DNA of 64,000 bases from Sipunculus nudus (taxonomy: Eukaryota; Annelida; Sipuncula; Golfingiida; Sipunculidae): positions 83,416,142 through 83,480,141 of the forward strand of contig CM049306.1 in the NCBI GenBank assembly GCA_026874595.1, given 5' to 3'. This document shows positions 48,014-59,200 of the stretch, piece after piece. The position numbers and the translations under genes are program-made. Each line of letters starts with the position of its first letter. Position 1 is the first letter of the stretch. A model generated the notes under the pieces. That model was not told the DNA's origin. It did no database searches and saw only the letters and a program-made list of their open reading frames with translations.

Positions 48014-48958
48014 CTGTATCCGACAAAACAGTTTTGCGGATACCATGTTTTCACGCGGGTTCCGCCGCGGCGTTCATTTTCGGAGAACTATTAGGCCCTT
48101 GGACCGACCTTTCCGGAACCCAGCATGGTTATTCACTCACCTATTAAGTAGTGCGTAACAAAGACTAGTGGCGCCACCTGCAATCCGTTTGTACGGTATG
48201 AATCTGGATGTCTTAGTGATAACAGCCCATATCTCAGGAGTAGTTCAATATATTGAGCTGAACTTCTGCATGTCCATAGATCTTGGATCTCTATCTGCTA
48301 CTCGAAACTGGTGTCTAGACCAGACAGGTGGCGCCACCTACCTTCCCGTTTTCGTAGAATACATTGATGACCTTTTCTCAGGAGTAGTTTGTCGTATTGA
48401 CCTGATATTATACCCATAGATCAAGTTTGCATACCTCCATCTCGTACACAAGACTGGTGGCGCGATCTGCAATCGTTTTTGCGTAGCGTCTATCCATATG
48501 CTTGCATTGGGTGAAAATTGCTCATATCTCAGGAGTAGTTCCATTTATTGGTCTGAAATTTGGCATGTCCGTCCATCTTGGAGAGTTTATTCATAGACCA
48601 AACAGGTGGCGCCACTTTCCTTTCCGTTTTCGTAGAGAACATTGGTGCCCTTTCCTCAGGAGTGATTTGTAACATTGGCCTGAAATTGTGGTGCCACCTT
48701 CTGTTCTGTTTTTTATAGAATACTTGAAATATTAAAATATTACAACATGCAATATTTTTATAGAAATATTGCATGTTGTATCCATCTGCAGATCGGTTTT
48801 TCGTTAAACTTGTTCATATGTGTGGAGGAAAGTGCCATCTCTGATGCCACAAATTTGGAGTCTTGTCATGTAAGGAACATTCAATGCCTTACTTTACCCA
48901 TGCCTCTGTGATTTGGCGGAAACATGTAGTCGTTTGTCGACTGCCCGTTTTCTTGTTT
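48014..48958 (+). mobile_element. TATCCGCC-type array-bearing element, copy 5 (divergent)
   Basis: Head TGTATCCGACAAAACAG with TTTTGCGGATACC, tail 'tggcggaaacatgtagtcg' and 'gactgcccg'. Units resemble the eroded array at 960-1430 ('atatctcaggagtagttc', 'cctgaaatt') more than copies 1-4, so this is a subfamily. Exact core at 48327. Confidence 0.7.
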
Positions 48959-49064
48959 AAAAAAATGAGTATACTGACTATGACGTGTTGTAATTTTGTC
49001 GAGAGAAGTGAATTTGAAATGAGATTGAATCGTGAAGAGGTCTCTGATAAAGATTGATGGGCTG

Positions 49065-50246
49065 TGTTGCAACCACTATTGTAATAACGTTCACTATTGT
49101 AATAATTATTACAATAGTGGTTGGTAAGGGCCAGTTTTGGCCAACCACTGTTGTAATAACGGTCACTATTGTAATAATTATTACAATAGTGGTTGCAAAT
49201 GCAACCACTATTGTAATAATTTTTTATTACAATAGTGGTTGATGTTGCAGGCGGAAAATTTACCTAGATTTGTCGAGTTTCTTCCAAACAAATGACATTT
49301 CCGAAAAAAACCCTCACAATTCATACTCTGTCTCACAAAAAAAACGCATAAGTTTGTATATCATATGTTATGACACTAGTGAACTTTATAACATTAGTGG
49401 TCGTGTCGAGCAACCACTATTGTAATAACGGTCACTATTGTAATAAAAAATAGCCGCCACTGTTATCTCAAAACTGAAGAATATTTCTCTCATTGTTCAT
49501 CTTGAAATGCCATCATCTTTTCACATTTGTGTTCAAGTGTGATATGCTTGGGAATTAAAGTATTCCAAACGTAGTAATCCATCCTTACTTAATTAATTTT
49601 ACCTATAAAGAAATTTATTAGAATAGTGAACGTTATTACAATAGTGGCCGTGTCGAGCAACCACTATTGTAATAACGGTCACTATTGTAATAAAAATTAG
49701 CCGCCACTATTATCTCACCACTGAAGAAATAATTTCTCTCATAGTTCATCTTGAAATGCCACCATCTTTTTATATTTGTGTTCAAGTCTGATATGCTTGG
49801 GAATTATAGTATTCCAAACGTTGTAATCCATCCTTATTTAATTAATTATACCTTTAATGAAATTTATTACAATAGTGAACGTTATTACAATAGTGGTTTC
49901 TCGACTCGGTCACTAATGTAATAAAGTTCACTAGTGTAATAACATATAAAATACAATCTGATGCGTTTTGGGGGATACTGAGTATGAATTGTGTGGGTTT
50001 TTTTTCTCGGGAATGTCATTTGTTTGGAAGAATTTCGACGAATCTTGGAAAAATTTCCGCCTGCAACATCAACCACTATTGTAATAAAAAATTATTACAA
50101 TAGTGGTTGCAAATACAACCACTATTGTAATAATTATTACAATAGTGACCGTTATTGCAATAGTGGTTGGCAAAAACTGGCCCTTACCAACCACTATTGT
50201 AATAATTATTACAATAGTGAACGTTATTACAATAGTGGTTGCAACA
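49065..50246. mobile_element. Foldback element with about 385-bp inverted repeats
   Basis: Begins TGTTGCAACCAC and ends GTGGTTGCAACA; GGGCTG flanks both sides (49059-49064, 50247-50252) as a 6-bp target duplication. The arms extend to about 49447 and 49862. They are themselves built of short inverted modules of 'ccactattgtaataa' around 'aattatt' centres. The middle holds two direct repeats of about 240 bp. No transposase; only short chance ORFs (Thr-Ile-Val repeats). The target-site duplication implies transposition. Confidence 0.9.
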
Positions 50247-50396
50247 GGGCTGCCATCTGACGGTCGTACTATCAACCACTCCAGGGCAGTCGGGGTCACC
50301 TGAGAAAACTGCAAAGTGAATTCACACCACCATGCGATTCCTTCAAAACAATATTTCGATCAGCAGAATGAAAACCCTGAAATATTCCGATAACAC

Positions 50397-50745
50397 TTTA
50401 CACGGCTGTACGGTAATATTTAGCATGTAGTGTACACGGCTGTACGGTATTATTTAGCCGGCACTGTACACGGCTGTTCGGTAATATTTAGCCGGTACTG
50501 TACACGGCTCTTCGGTAATATTTAGCCGGCACTGTACACGACTGTACGGTATTATTTAGCCGGCACTGTACACGGCTGTTCGGTAATATTTAGCCGGCAC
50601 TGTACACTGCTGTACGGTAATATTTAGCTGGCACTGTACACTGCTGTTCGGTAAAAATTCAGCCGGCACTCTACACGGCTGTACGGTAATATAGTCTGGA
50701 CTCTGCACTCCTGTAGGTAATATTTTCCCTGCATTGTGCACGGCT
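50397..50745. repeat. 34-bp tandem array, about ten copies
   Basis: Contiguous units of 'tgtacacggctgttcggtaa' plus 'tatttagccggcac', decaying towards the right end. Units alternate between ctgtacgg and ctgttcgg variants, suggesting higher-order duplication. Lies 150 bp right of the foldback element. Confidence 0.85.
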
Positions 50746-51121
50746 GTATGTCTGAATATGTCGAGAATCCAAAACTTTACCTCTCAAACCTCTCAAAGTG
50801 CGTGTACCGTTATAATGACGTTACAGTTCACAGGCGACTTCCCGGACGACATGTCAGAAAAGAAACGAGGGTCAAAGGGCTATTTGTGTTATTAAACGGA
50901 TCAATGGTATAATAGTGAACATATCATCATGTCAAACTACGTACCCAGCTTATATTTACGTAATAATCAGTACAATGATGGGCAGCGAAATGCCAGAAAT
51001 TCTGTGATTTAATATCAGAGGTATTCTCTGCGCTTATCAATAAATATAACCATGTCAATATGTATTCAAAATGTTAATACAGTGGTCTGTAGAATATCTG
51101 CATAACAAATAATTGACATGT

Positions 51122-51122
<1 letters not shown>

Positions 51123-51190
<68 letters not shown>
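51123..51190. repeat. (TA)n microsatellite
   Basis: Over 30 TA dinucleotides, the longest in the window. 51191-52050 holds nothing recognised beyond a short open patch (51487-51640). Confidence 0.9.
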
Positions 51191-51193
<3 letters not shown>

Positions 51194-52059
51194 ATAGATC
51201 ATGAAAAACAAGCCGATGACGATGATTATCGTAAGTTTTCAGTCGATTAAGTTTTCACTATAGCGAGGTTCCCAAAGAAGGGTCATCAATTAGTTTATTT
51301 TTATGGCATAATGCATTTGACGCCGTTGGTTTGTTTGCAACGTGGCAAGCAGACTTTGATGACCTTTTGTGGAGGATTTGGGTTACACCCGAGGAAAAAA
51401 AATCATAAAATTTTAAAGTCTGTATCACCATATTATATTTAGTTTTGTCTGAAGGATTTGATATCATTTTATAATATAGCGCCATTCCGGCCCTCTGACA
51501 GAGAGTATACGACCAGCCTACTGGCTGTCAGAGTGCTGTTAGTGCCTTCAGTGAAGAACGCACTATTAGGCTCTATGAGGATGCAAATATTTTCGTCATT
51601 TCTGACACTCCTCATGGCCCACATGTACACTGTAAATTGACATAAAGCAGATAACCGTTATCATATTTAGTGTTTTTTCTATCAATACCAAACATGAGCA
51701 AGAAATGTTCCGTTTTAACTCAGCATATTAGTAAACCCCTCCGCACGTTGTTGAATATCTGACTGCATGAATACAGGCATGGCTCGCACGGGTTACTGGA
51801 CTCGGCCAACTTGTACGCGATCAGGAAATGACTTGGTACCATGGAGACGGAGTTTCGGTTTAGGTTGTGAGTTCACATGTATTTTTTTTGTGTTCATTCA
51901 TCATTTATAGTATTATGTTAAGATTATAGGCTGTTTCCAACAATGTGAATGCAACATGATGGAATACCACTGCCATGCATTCCTCGATATTGCTTGTATC
52001 TCGACTCAAGTAGTTTTACCAGCCCAATTATCAGTGCCTTCTGAGTCGTTTTGCCACGG

Positions 52060-52878
52060 CTATGTAATTTTAGGATTGAAAGGAGACTTGCCAAGAACCT
52101 CCCTGGATGTCATATTAGAAGGTACTAGGTCCAACAGTAAAGTTTGGTGCCATGTCTGACTTTCTAGGTGGTCATAGGCATATTTTTAGCTAGTTGCTTG
52201 CAGAACTTAGGTCACCATGACCTCCTTTCAGGTTTGAAAGGAGATTTTGCCAGAACCTCCTTGGTTTTGTGTTATAAGATTCTATGCCTACAAGTTAAAA
52301 TTTGTGTTGTCTGACTGTCTGGTTGTTCAAAATCATGTTTCTTGCCAGTCTCTCGGAGAATATAGGTCATCATGACGTTATATCAGATTTCCTAGAAAAT
52401 TTGCCCAAGACTTCCTTGGATGTTACATCAGAAGATTCTAGGGCTAAAGGATTCAGTTTGTGCACATCTTACTTCCAGGGTGTTCAAATCATGTTTTCCC
52501 CCATAGCCCATAAAAAAATAGTTCACAGTGACCTAATTTCATATTTCCAAGGACGTTTACCAAGGACCTCCCTGAATGTCCTGGGGCGGATCCAGGATTT
52601 TTTAAAGGGGAGGTTCCGACCCAGGAAGACTTAAAGAAAACCTAAAAAAAGGTCATGTGGTCCGGAAACTATGGGTCCAGGTCGCACGATTTGGTTTGAA
52701 ACCTTGTTTCGGCTCAATAAGGGGGTGGGGGGTGGGAGGTACGGACTCCCTGGACCCCCCTCTTGATCCGCCAATGATGTCACATCAGAAGATGTATGCC
52801 AAATAGATATAAGTTGTGTCCTGTCTGACTCTCTGGGTGCTCAAAATTATGACTTTCAGTCAGCTGAGCTAAAAACCA
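52060..52878 (-). mobile_element. AGCTCAGCTGACT-type element, minus strand, interrupted
   Basis: The 5' terminus reads on the minus strand ('agctcagctgactgaaagtc' ending at 52876). Units with 'aggtcaccatgacct' (52209-52223) and relatives follow. Split by the GGATCC-type insertion at 52583-52782. Confidence 0.65.
52583..52782. mobile_element. GGATCC-type MITE inserted in the previous element
   Basis: Ends 'ggggcggatccaggatttt' and 'ctcttgatccgcc' are inverted. The host element is interrupted with ATGTC on both sides, a likely 5-bp target duplication. G/C-rich interior ('ggggtggggggtgggagg'). Confidence 0.6.
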
Positions 52879-52930
52879 CTGATGTGTCACGGACATGAAC
52901 ATATCGTGTATACATACAGCCATTCGCGTT

Positions 52931-53812
52931 GCGGATCCAGAAATTCTAGAAGGGGGGGGGGGGGAGTGGGGTTCACCATGTTTTCCTTAAATTTGTTTAT
53001 AGGTACATGGGGGGGGGGGGGGAGTATAAATTGGTGGGGTGTCCCCCAGATTGGGAATTATTTTGCAATATGCAATGTAAAGAGGACTTTTTTAGGAACC
53101 TGTCACCTAAAATGTGGGGATTTTTTGTTCCTTTACTACTATTCTCTTAAATGATTTTGCATAACGTAGTCAAACTGTACGGGTTAGGGTTATATTAACG
53201 TGTGGCCGGCTTTTAAGTAGGATATTAACTAGAAAGTAACATGTTGATGTCAATGGTGAAAATGCGCATTGATGTTTATAACTTGCAAAATAACATCTTT
53301 AAAAGTAATTCTCGAGGTAAAATATTTGTTAAAATGTTCAAGTCGTATGTCTTTTTACCGACGTCTGAGGTCTATACATCGCGACGGACCTAGCAGAGCA
53401 CAGGTCGTGAGTTCGAGGATCAGCCGAAATTTTTCACGGTCGACCCCAGCCCAGGCTTACGGGAAGGCCGTGCCTTACTCACAGGCGAGTGCAATTTTTT
53501 TTTGTGGCGGGGGGGGGGGGGTTCCTCGGTGTTATGACCAGCAGAGTTCAATAACGGAAAGACTCCTTCCATCTTTATAGAACTATTTGTATGCTGTCTT
53601 ACTATGGAGTAAACCACTAAGCTGTTCATTGAAATCCTCAACTTATTAATTGGAAAGTAATAACTGTGGATAATTTAATAATCTAATTGCTAGGGAATAA
53701 AAATGAAATCTGAAAAAATGAAATTAATCACGAATAAATGGGAAAAGAAATAGATAAATAGATTAAATGAGAGATGTCGCGTCGCGGGCGCCCCCCTCTG
53801 GATCCGCCTTGC
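52931..53812. mobile_element. GGATCC-type element pair enclosing a SINE
   Basis: 'gcggatccagaaattctaga' at 52933 and inverted 'cctctggatccgcc' at 53797-53810 form termini. The interior has two long G runs (near 52955 and 53009) and a SINE-like insertion at 53385-53490. Confidence 0.45.
53385..53490 (+). mobile_element. tRNA-derived SINE fragment
   Basis: 'agcagagcacaggtcgtgag' and 'gagttcgaggatc' resemble A/B-box remains. The following 'tttcacggtcgacccca' matches the core of the SINE at 32.6 kb, so both belong to one family. Confidence 0.55.
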
Positions 53813-54363
53813 ATGGTACAACACTCGGGCTCACTTCGTGAGGCCGTCAAGCGAGCAAATAGGGTGCTCAAACCAGGAATAGGTCTCTCGTCGGCTGAAA
53901 ATGTACATTATCAGTTTCTTTAAGCACGTTCTCATAGAGGCACTGAATGCATTACGCCACACGCTGTGATGGACATGCATTGATGCGTTTTAACTATAAA
54001 TGTACACGTATATAATTAAAGCACTTATACGAGGATGACGAACACGGGTGGGTGCCATGACACTAGGTTGCCTTTTAAAATTCAGCTTACATCAACTAAA
54101 TGTGATGAAGATAATTATTGTGTGCATCGTAACTTTGTTGAGCGGAGAGAATTAAATGGAATACTACAATTTAAACATGTAGCTCAGTTGAGTTGCACCA
54201 TTTTATTTGCAGGTCAACGTTTCAAAATCTAAGCTTTTCACATCTTCCGCATGGTCAGGGTAATCAAACCATGTGGATATGTAAACGTGTCAGCGTGTTT
54301 CTCCAACTTATGTACTGTCAGGTATATATATCTTTCGCTTTTTAAGCGACGTTGCTTGAGAGA

Positions 54364-54660
54364 CTTAGGCCAAAAAAATTAAAAGGTATTGTTCTCAAGC
54401 GTCAATTTTAACCCCCCGCATCAAAAATTTTTATTTTGATTATCATCTTTCAAGAGGACAAAATAATACAATTTTGATAAAAATTCCTTTGTTATGTAGT
54501 GCTTTTACCTGTTTAACCATAAAATTCTGTTTTTCATGCTTTTCCCTGATCTCATGACATTTTTATCAAAACATACAAAAAGGTCCAAAATAAAATATCG
54601 CCCACCCGCACTGATTTCTGAATAAAGGTACCTGAGAACTATACCTTTTTTTGGCCTTAG
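54364..54660. mobile_element. 297-bp MITE with 'ctwaggccaaaaaaa' termini
   Basis: Left end CTTAGGCCAAAAAAA and right end (inverted) CTAAGGCCAAAAAAA, each followed by 'ggtat(t/a)gttctcagg'-like sequence. AT-rich interior, no ORF. Confidence 0.65.
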
Positions 54661-56095
54661 ATTTGGATTTTCGAAGAGATGAAGGCCTGAAGGCCTATCT
54701 CTGTATCACCTCCGCAGAAAAATATACCGTGTCACAAATATTGAAACTGAAATTTAAATACCAACTCGCCCCGACAGGTTATTTCAAATATATGTAAAGA
54801 TAGCCAGGGCAAAATATATTTACAGCCTCTATTATATCCTCTCGGTACATGCCCGGTAAAAATAGCAAATCAGGAACTCCATGTTGCAAACCCTGAAACA
54901 TATTTGAATTCACTTTTCATGTTATCAATCAATTACCGTATAAAAATAATATCACTGAACTTCCAAATATTTTATATATACATTAATATAATTTTTCATA
55001 GTAGCAGCCGTAAATAATCTGTCGGCTGACGCAATGTAATTCGTGATTTAATCATTTAAAGTTAAACAATGTCATTCTGGATGAGATATAGCTCAACACT
55101 CATTGATCTGTCTCTGGTTCGAAAGAATTTGGCAGTTCGCTTTCCAAATCACCTCATATTTTCTTTTTAGTGTTGTTATTCCAAGAAAAGATATATACTC
55201 TTCATCATACAAGTCTGTTTATCATATATTAAGAGAAACCATTAGTCTGATTCCAGACGGGGATACTCTATGTCTAATCACTCTCCATCGCCGCTGTGTA
55301 TTTTTTTACGATATCTCCTCTCTCAGTCGGAACACCTGGTCTCCCCTCTCTCCACATGCATGGTCATCAGTCCCACTGTGACTTCTGTTGCTTTATTTGC
55401 CAGGCGTAATTATGCGCGAAACAGAGAGCTATGATCTGGAATATAGAAAATAATTCTGCAATCACTGAAAGAAATCTTCCCATACATACGATCCTTATTT
55501 ATGTACATGATCCTCTTGTTGTTCATTATTTTTGTTTCTGTTAATTTCTTACAATGCCAAAGATGCCACAATTAGCTTCACAACAGTCCATTTTGGCATT
55601 TTTATATATTCAATTTTAAATTTGCCCTTTGAATTATTACCCATAGTAGATGCAGATACTAAAATAGTGTATATTTTAACAACAGAATGAATGAATGTGG
55701 ATTCTTGTGTGTTTCTTTAGCTTTCCCTCCGCTTAAGTTATTTGTTTTAAAGCCAACTGATTGGAATTGTCCTAATATTGTACTGCGGACAGCCGTATCG
55801 GTCTCAGGTCGGCAGGGCCAACCAGCTTGCCCTTAGGCCGATATTAACTCACAAAAAAAATAAAAAAATATAGGCCTATTTATACGAATAACATCAACCG
55901 TATAAAGCCACTTTAATTCTTAAAATATAGTGTTATTTTATTTGATCGCACTACACGCTCAACGCATGCCCGCAGGTGGAAACATCCAACCAAGTCATAG
56001 CTCATGTGGTCGATTTTATCCCAGAATTCGGAGCGCTTGATGCATGGTACCTGTACCCAGTAAAAATTATACTAAAGAACACCGCCTGAACCTAC
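54661..56095. other. Region downstream of the last found tetraspanin exon
   Basis: The missing C-terminal exon should lie here or further left. I checked minus-strand acceptors followed by hydrophobic codons and found no convincing candidate. Otherwise AT-rich, nothing recognised. Confidence 0.5.
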
Positions 56096-56212
56096 CTGAA
56101 ACAGCATGACAGCGGCACAGACACCGCCGACCAGTATCTGGTTGTTTTGCAGCCACATGTAAAATGCTTTGATACACCCTTGTGTGTAAATGACCTCTTT
56201 TATTCGCTCAGG
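56096..56212 (-). CDS. Tetraspanin exon 6: last loop cysteine and TM4
   Basis: 39 codons: [20 protein letters not shown], then most of TM4 ([15 protein letters not shown]). Acceptor TTGTTTCAG, donor GTAGGT. A further exon must complete TM4 and the cytoplasmic tail. Confidence 0.93.
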
Positions 56213-59200
56213 CTGAAACAAACATACATACATACATACACATGAAATCAGGCATACATTTATTATCTTGAGTACCAAACTTATGAAATCAAAAGAAATA
56301 CAACCTCTCTCACGTGTCATCTAAAGACTGAACGTCCATGAAATTACCGTGTAACCTGTCTGAAAGACCACCTATCTATTACGACCACCCTTGGATGAAC
56401 CGGAAGCAGTCACATTGGTTATAATTGACCTATCAAATTATACCACCTTCTAATTAAGACCACCTAGGACCAGTTCTATGGACTTTTGTTTTACACAATT
56501 TTCTCTTTATTTTTTTTTGTTTTTATTAGTGATCATGTTTGACGATGGATGCATAGAATTGTTTCCTTGATCAGGTTTTCACGTGTTACTGAACACAAAT
56601 TTCAGACATTTCACTTACTTCATAATTCTGGACGTTCTTCCCACACATTTCATTAAGCAGCTGATCCTGTAACAAAAAAATATGTATTGTCATAACCAAA
56701 ACGGCATGACATGTAAGAATGCTAGACATCAGGGTTAAAATATTAAACTATTTCTATCGCTTATTATCAGGCCTAGAAATCGCGAATAATGTTAAATATT
56801 ATCAAGTACCTGCCCGAATTTAGCCATGAATTATCGATATACGTTGAATACAGTCATACTATCTGTAATTCTAAGTGTTCATTTCAATTGTAATCATCGC
56901 AACAACACGGATAATCAAATATTTGGCAGCACGTTTTTCGAGGGTAATTATCAGAAGAAGTACAGCATTATCGTGATAATGCAAACAGGGAGGCTTCATG
57001 ATTTAGCTGAACTTCATTTCTCTTGAATTATAATATTAATGATTGTAATGTTCTGTACGGTAGAGAATAACATTATTATATTTTTTTTTACTGTGCTAGC
57101 TTATGAAGTCTAACTATTAATCATAGCATTTGATAATTGGATCATCGGATAATCCCATTAACCGTGTCAGAAACATCGAAAATCGTTTTGTTCCCCATAA
57201 TAAGCGTAATGATCCGTGTTAGAGTCATAGATAATCAAATTGTTCCTTGTCAGAGTCATCGATAATCACACTGATGCTTGTCAGAGTCATCGATAATTTG
57301 CATCGATTTTTGTCAGAGTCATCGATAATCACACTGATCCTTGTCGGAGTCATCGATAATCACACTGTTCCTTGTCAGAGTCATCGATGATCACATGGAT
57401 CCTTGTCAGAGTCATCAATAATCACACTTATCCTTGTTGGAGTCATCGATGATTTTATCGGCCAGTTTGCATCTTTCGATATTTTCATACATATCGCGCC
57501 AGTGCAACTAATATTGATTTTGGCCTGTGTACCTGACGGTACGACTGAGATCGCGCCCGTCTTTGTACGTGTATCCCTTACCGCTCTCCTACGACAGCAC
57601 GAGGCAGGCACCCAGCAGCTGAAGAACGACGGAGGCTGGCTGCTACAGTTGTAATATTCATTCTCTGACCAGTCCTTGTATCCTCGCTCATCGTCAATAC
57701 CACAGCAGCCAAGCTAACAAAAAAAAATAAATATATATAAATTAGCCTACATAAAAGATCAAATAAATTACTCACAAAACAACGAAAAATAAAATTAAAA
57801 ATTGATAAATAAATAACAACATTAATGAATTAAAATAAAAGTAAATTAATTAGAAATTAATTAATGAAATATAAATAAGAAGGTTGATCGTTTCTCGCGC
57901 CTAGAGGACTTATCTTTAATTTTTTTTATGCTGAATCGACATCTAGAACTCTGAATATAATTTTTGTAAACTGTGCTTTTCCCGTTTGTACATTATATTT
58001 ATGTATTGATGTACAATCTACGTTCTTGTAGGAAAAGCGTGACGTTTTCCTCTTCAATTCAAGATAACACGGTCCGTGGATTTTGCAAAAATGTAGTTTC
58101 ATTTGTATATAATTTGTTACGGAGCCTAATATCAACAGATCACGTATGTGAAATGGACATAAATTTTGTCAAGGAGATATAAAAAATCAGATTCTGTAAC
58201 ACCAGGCAGCGTGAAATGTCTAGGAGAAAGAAATAAAGAAGTCAGTGTTTTTTTGTCAACAATAACTATAATTTATTCTTAAAACAACCCTAACATTACA
58301 ATACACTAAATCAATACAATTACACAGTATAACAGCTATACAACAACAAATCAATACAATCACACAGTAAAATGAACAAAGTGCACAGTGCCTGTATACC
58401 ACCACTGTCACAACGATAAATCCTTTAAAATGTATATGCCGGATGAAAACAATCTTGTAACCTCTTGTAACAATCCAGAAAGTAAACTTGAGGCAGGCAG
58501 CATTAAATTGTATAGAGTTAGTAATAGCAGAATCCCTGAAATTACTGGATAATCGGACAGGTCCCACAAACTGACATAAAAACGTCTGTGTCGGCTGAAA
58601 TATTCTCTTAACTCTCTCTGCTTTAAAACACAGCCCCCAATTTATAACTTCTTGCCCCAAGCCGAGAATTTTCCACTTCTGGAACAGTCTAAAGGATCTA
58701 ACATAATACACAATAAACACGCGTTACAGGAAGCATCTAGAAGAACATCGCTGTGTCTCTACATACCAGGGTCCTCACGTGAGCCCGACCCGGCTCGGAC
58801 AGGCAAGAAAGCCCCAAGCTGGCATGACAACGAGAGTTCAACCAGTGCGGATTAAACTGAGAGTGCAACTACGACACGAGTTACGCCCGTGTCACATAAT
58901 GAAAAGAGCACCTGTAACAAATTGGACAATTAAGATTTCCTAATCTTATTTCTTAACCGTTCTTATTTGACAAATGAGACTCTTTTTTTTTTCACAATGA
59001 TGCGATGCCGGGCGTTTGCTCCGTGACAAATGTACAAATGGATGTAAAGGCAGTCATAGACAAAACACTTTGAGAAAATATTTAATTTCATTCAAGTTTT
59101 CAATATTAAAGGGCTTTGTTATTGTTTTCATAGGTTTTGGTCTTCCAATATACCCTAATAAAAATATTCACATGGAGGTGAAAAAAGGGAAAATGGATGT

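Noticed and set aside
49054-50314. ORFs with Thr-Ile-Val repeats on both strands
   Set aside because: Direct translation of the foldback element's 'ttgtaataa' modules; symmetrical on both strands.
50397-50745. Possible CRISPR array (34-bp repeats)
   Set aside because: Units are contiguous with no unique spacers, decay along the array, and sit in eukaryotic DNA. It is a minisatellite.
55745-55860. Minus-strand patch as the missing tetraspanin tail exon
   Set aside because: A short frame (KGKLVGPADLRPIRLS...) ends in a stop, but there is no pyrimidine-rich acceptor and it does not complete TM4.
57150-57460. Possible CRISPR array (31-bp repeats)
   Set aside because: Same reason: no spacers, intronic tandem repeat.
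58256-58720. 154-codon ORF on the minus strand
   Set aside because: Lies inside tetraspanin intron 3, has no recognisable domain, and its Cys/Ile/Val-rich end reflects AT-rich sequence. No splice or start context supports it.
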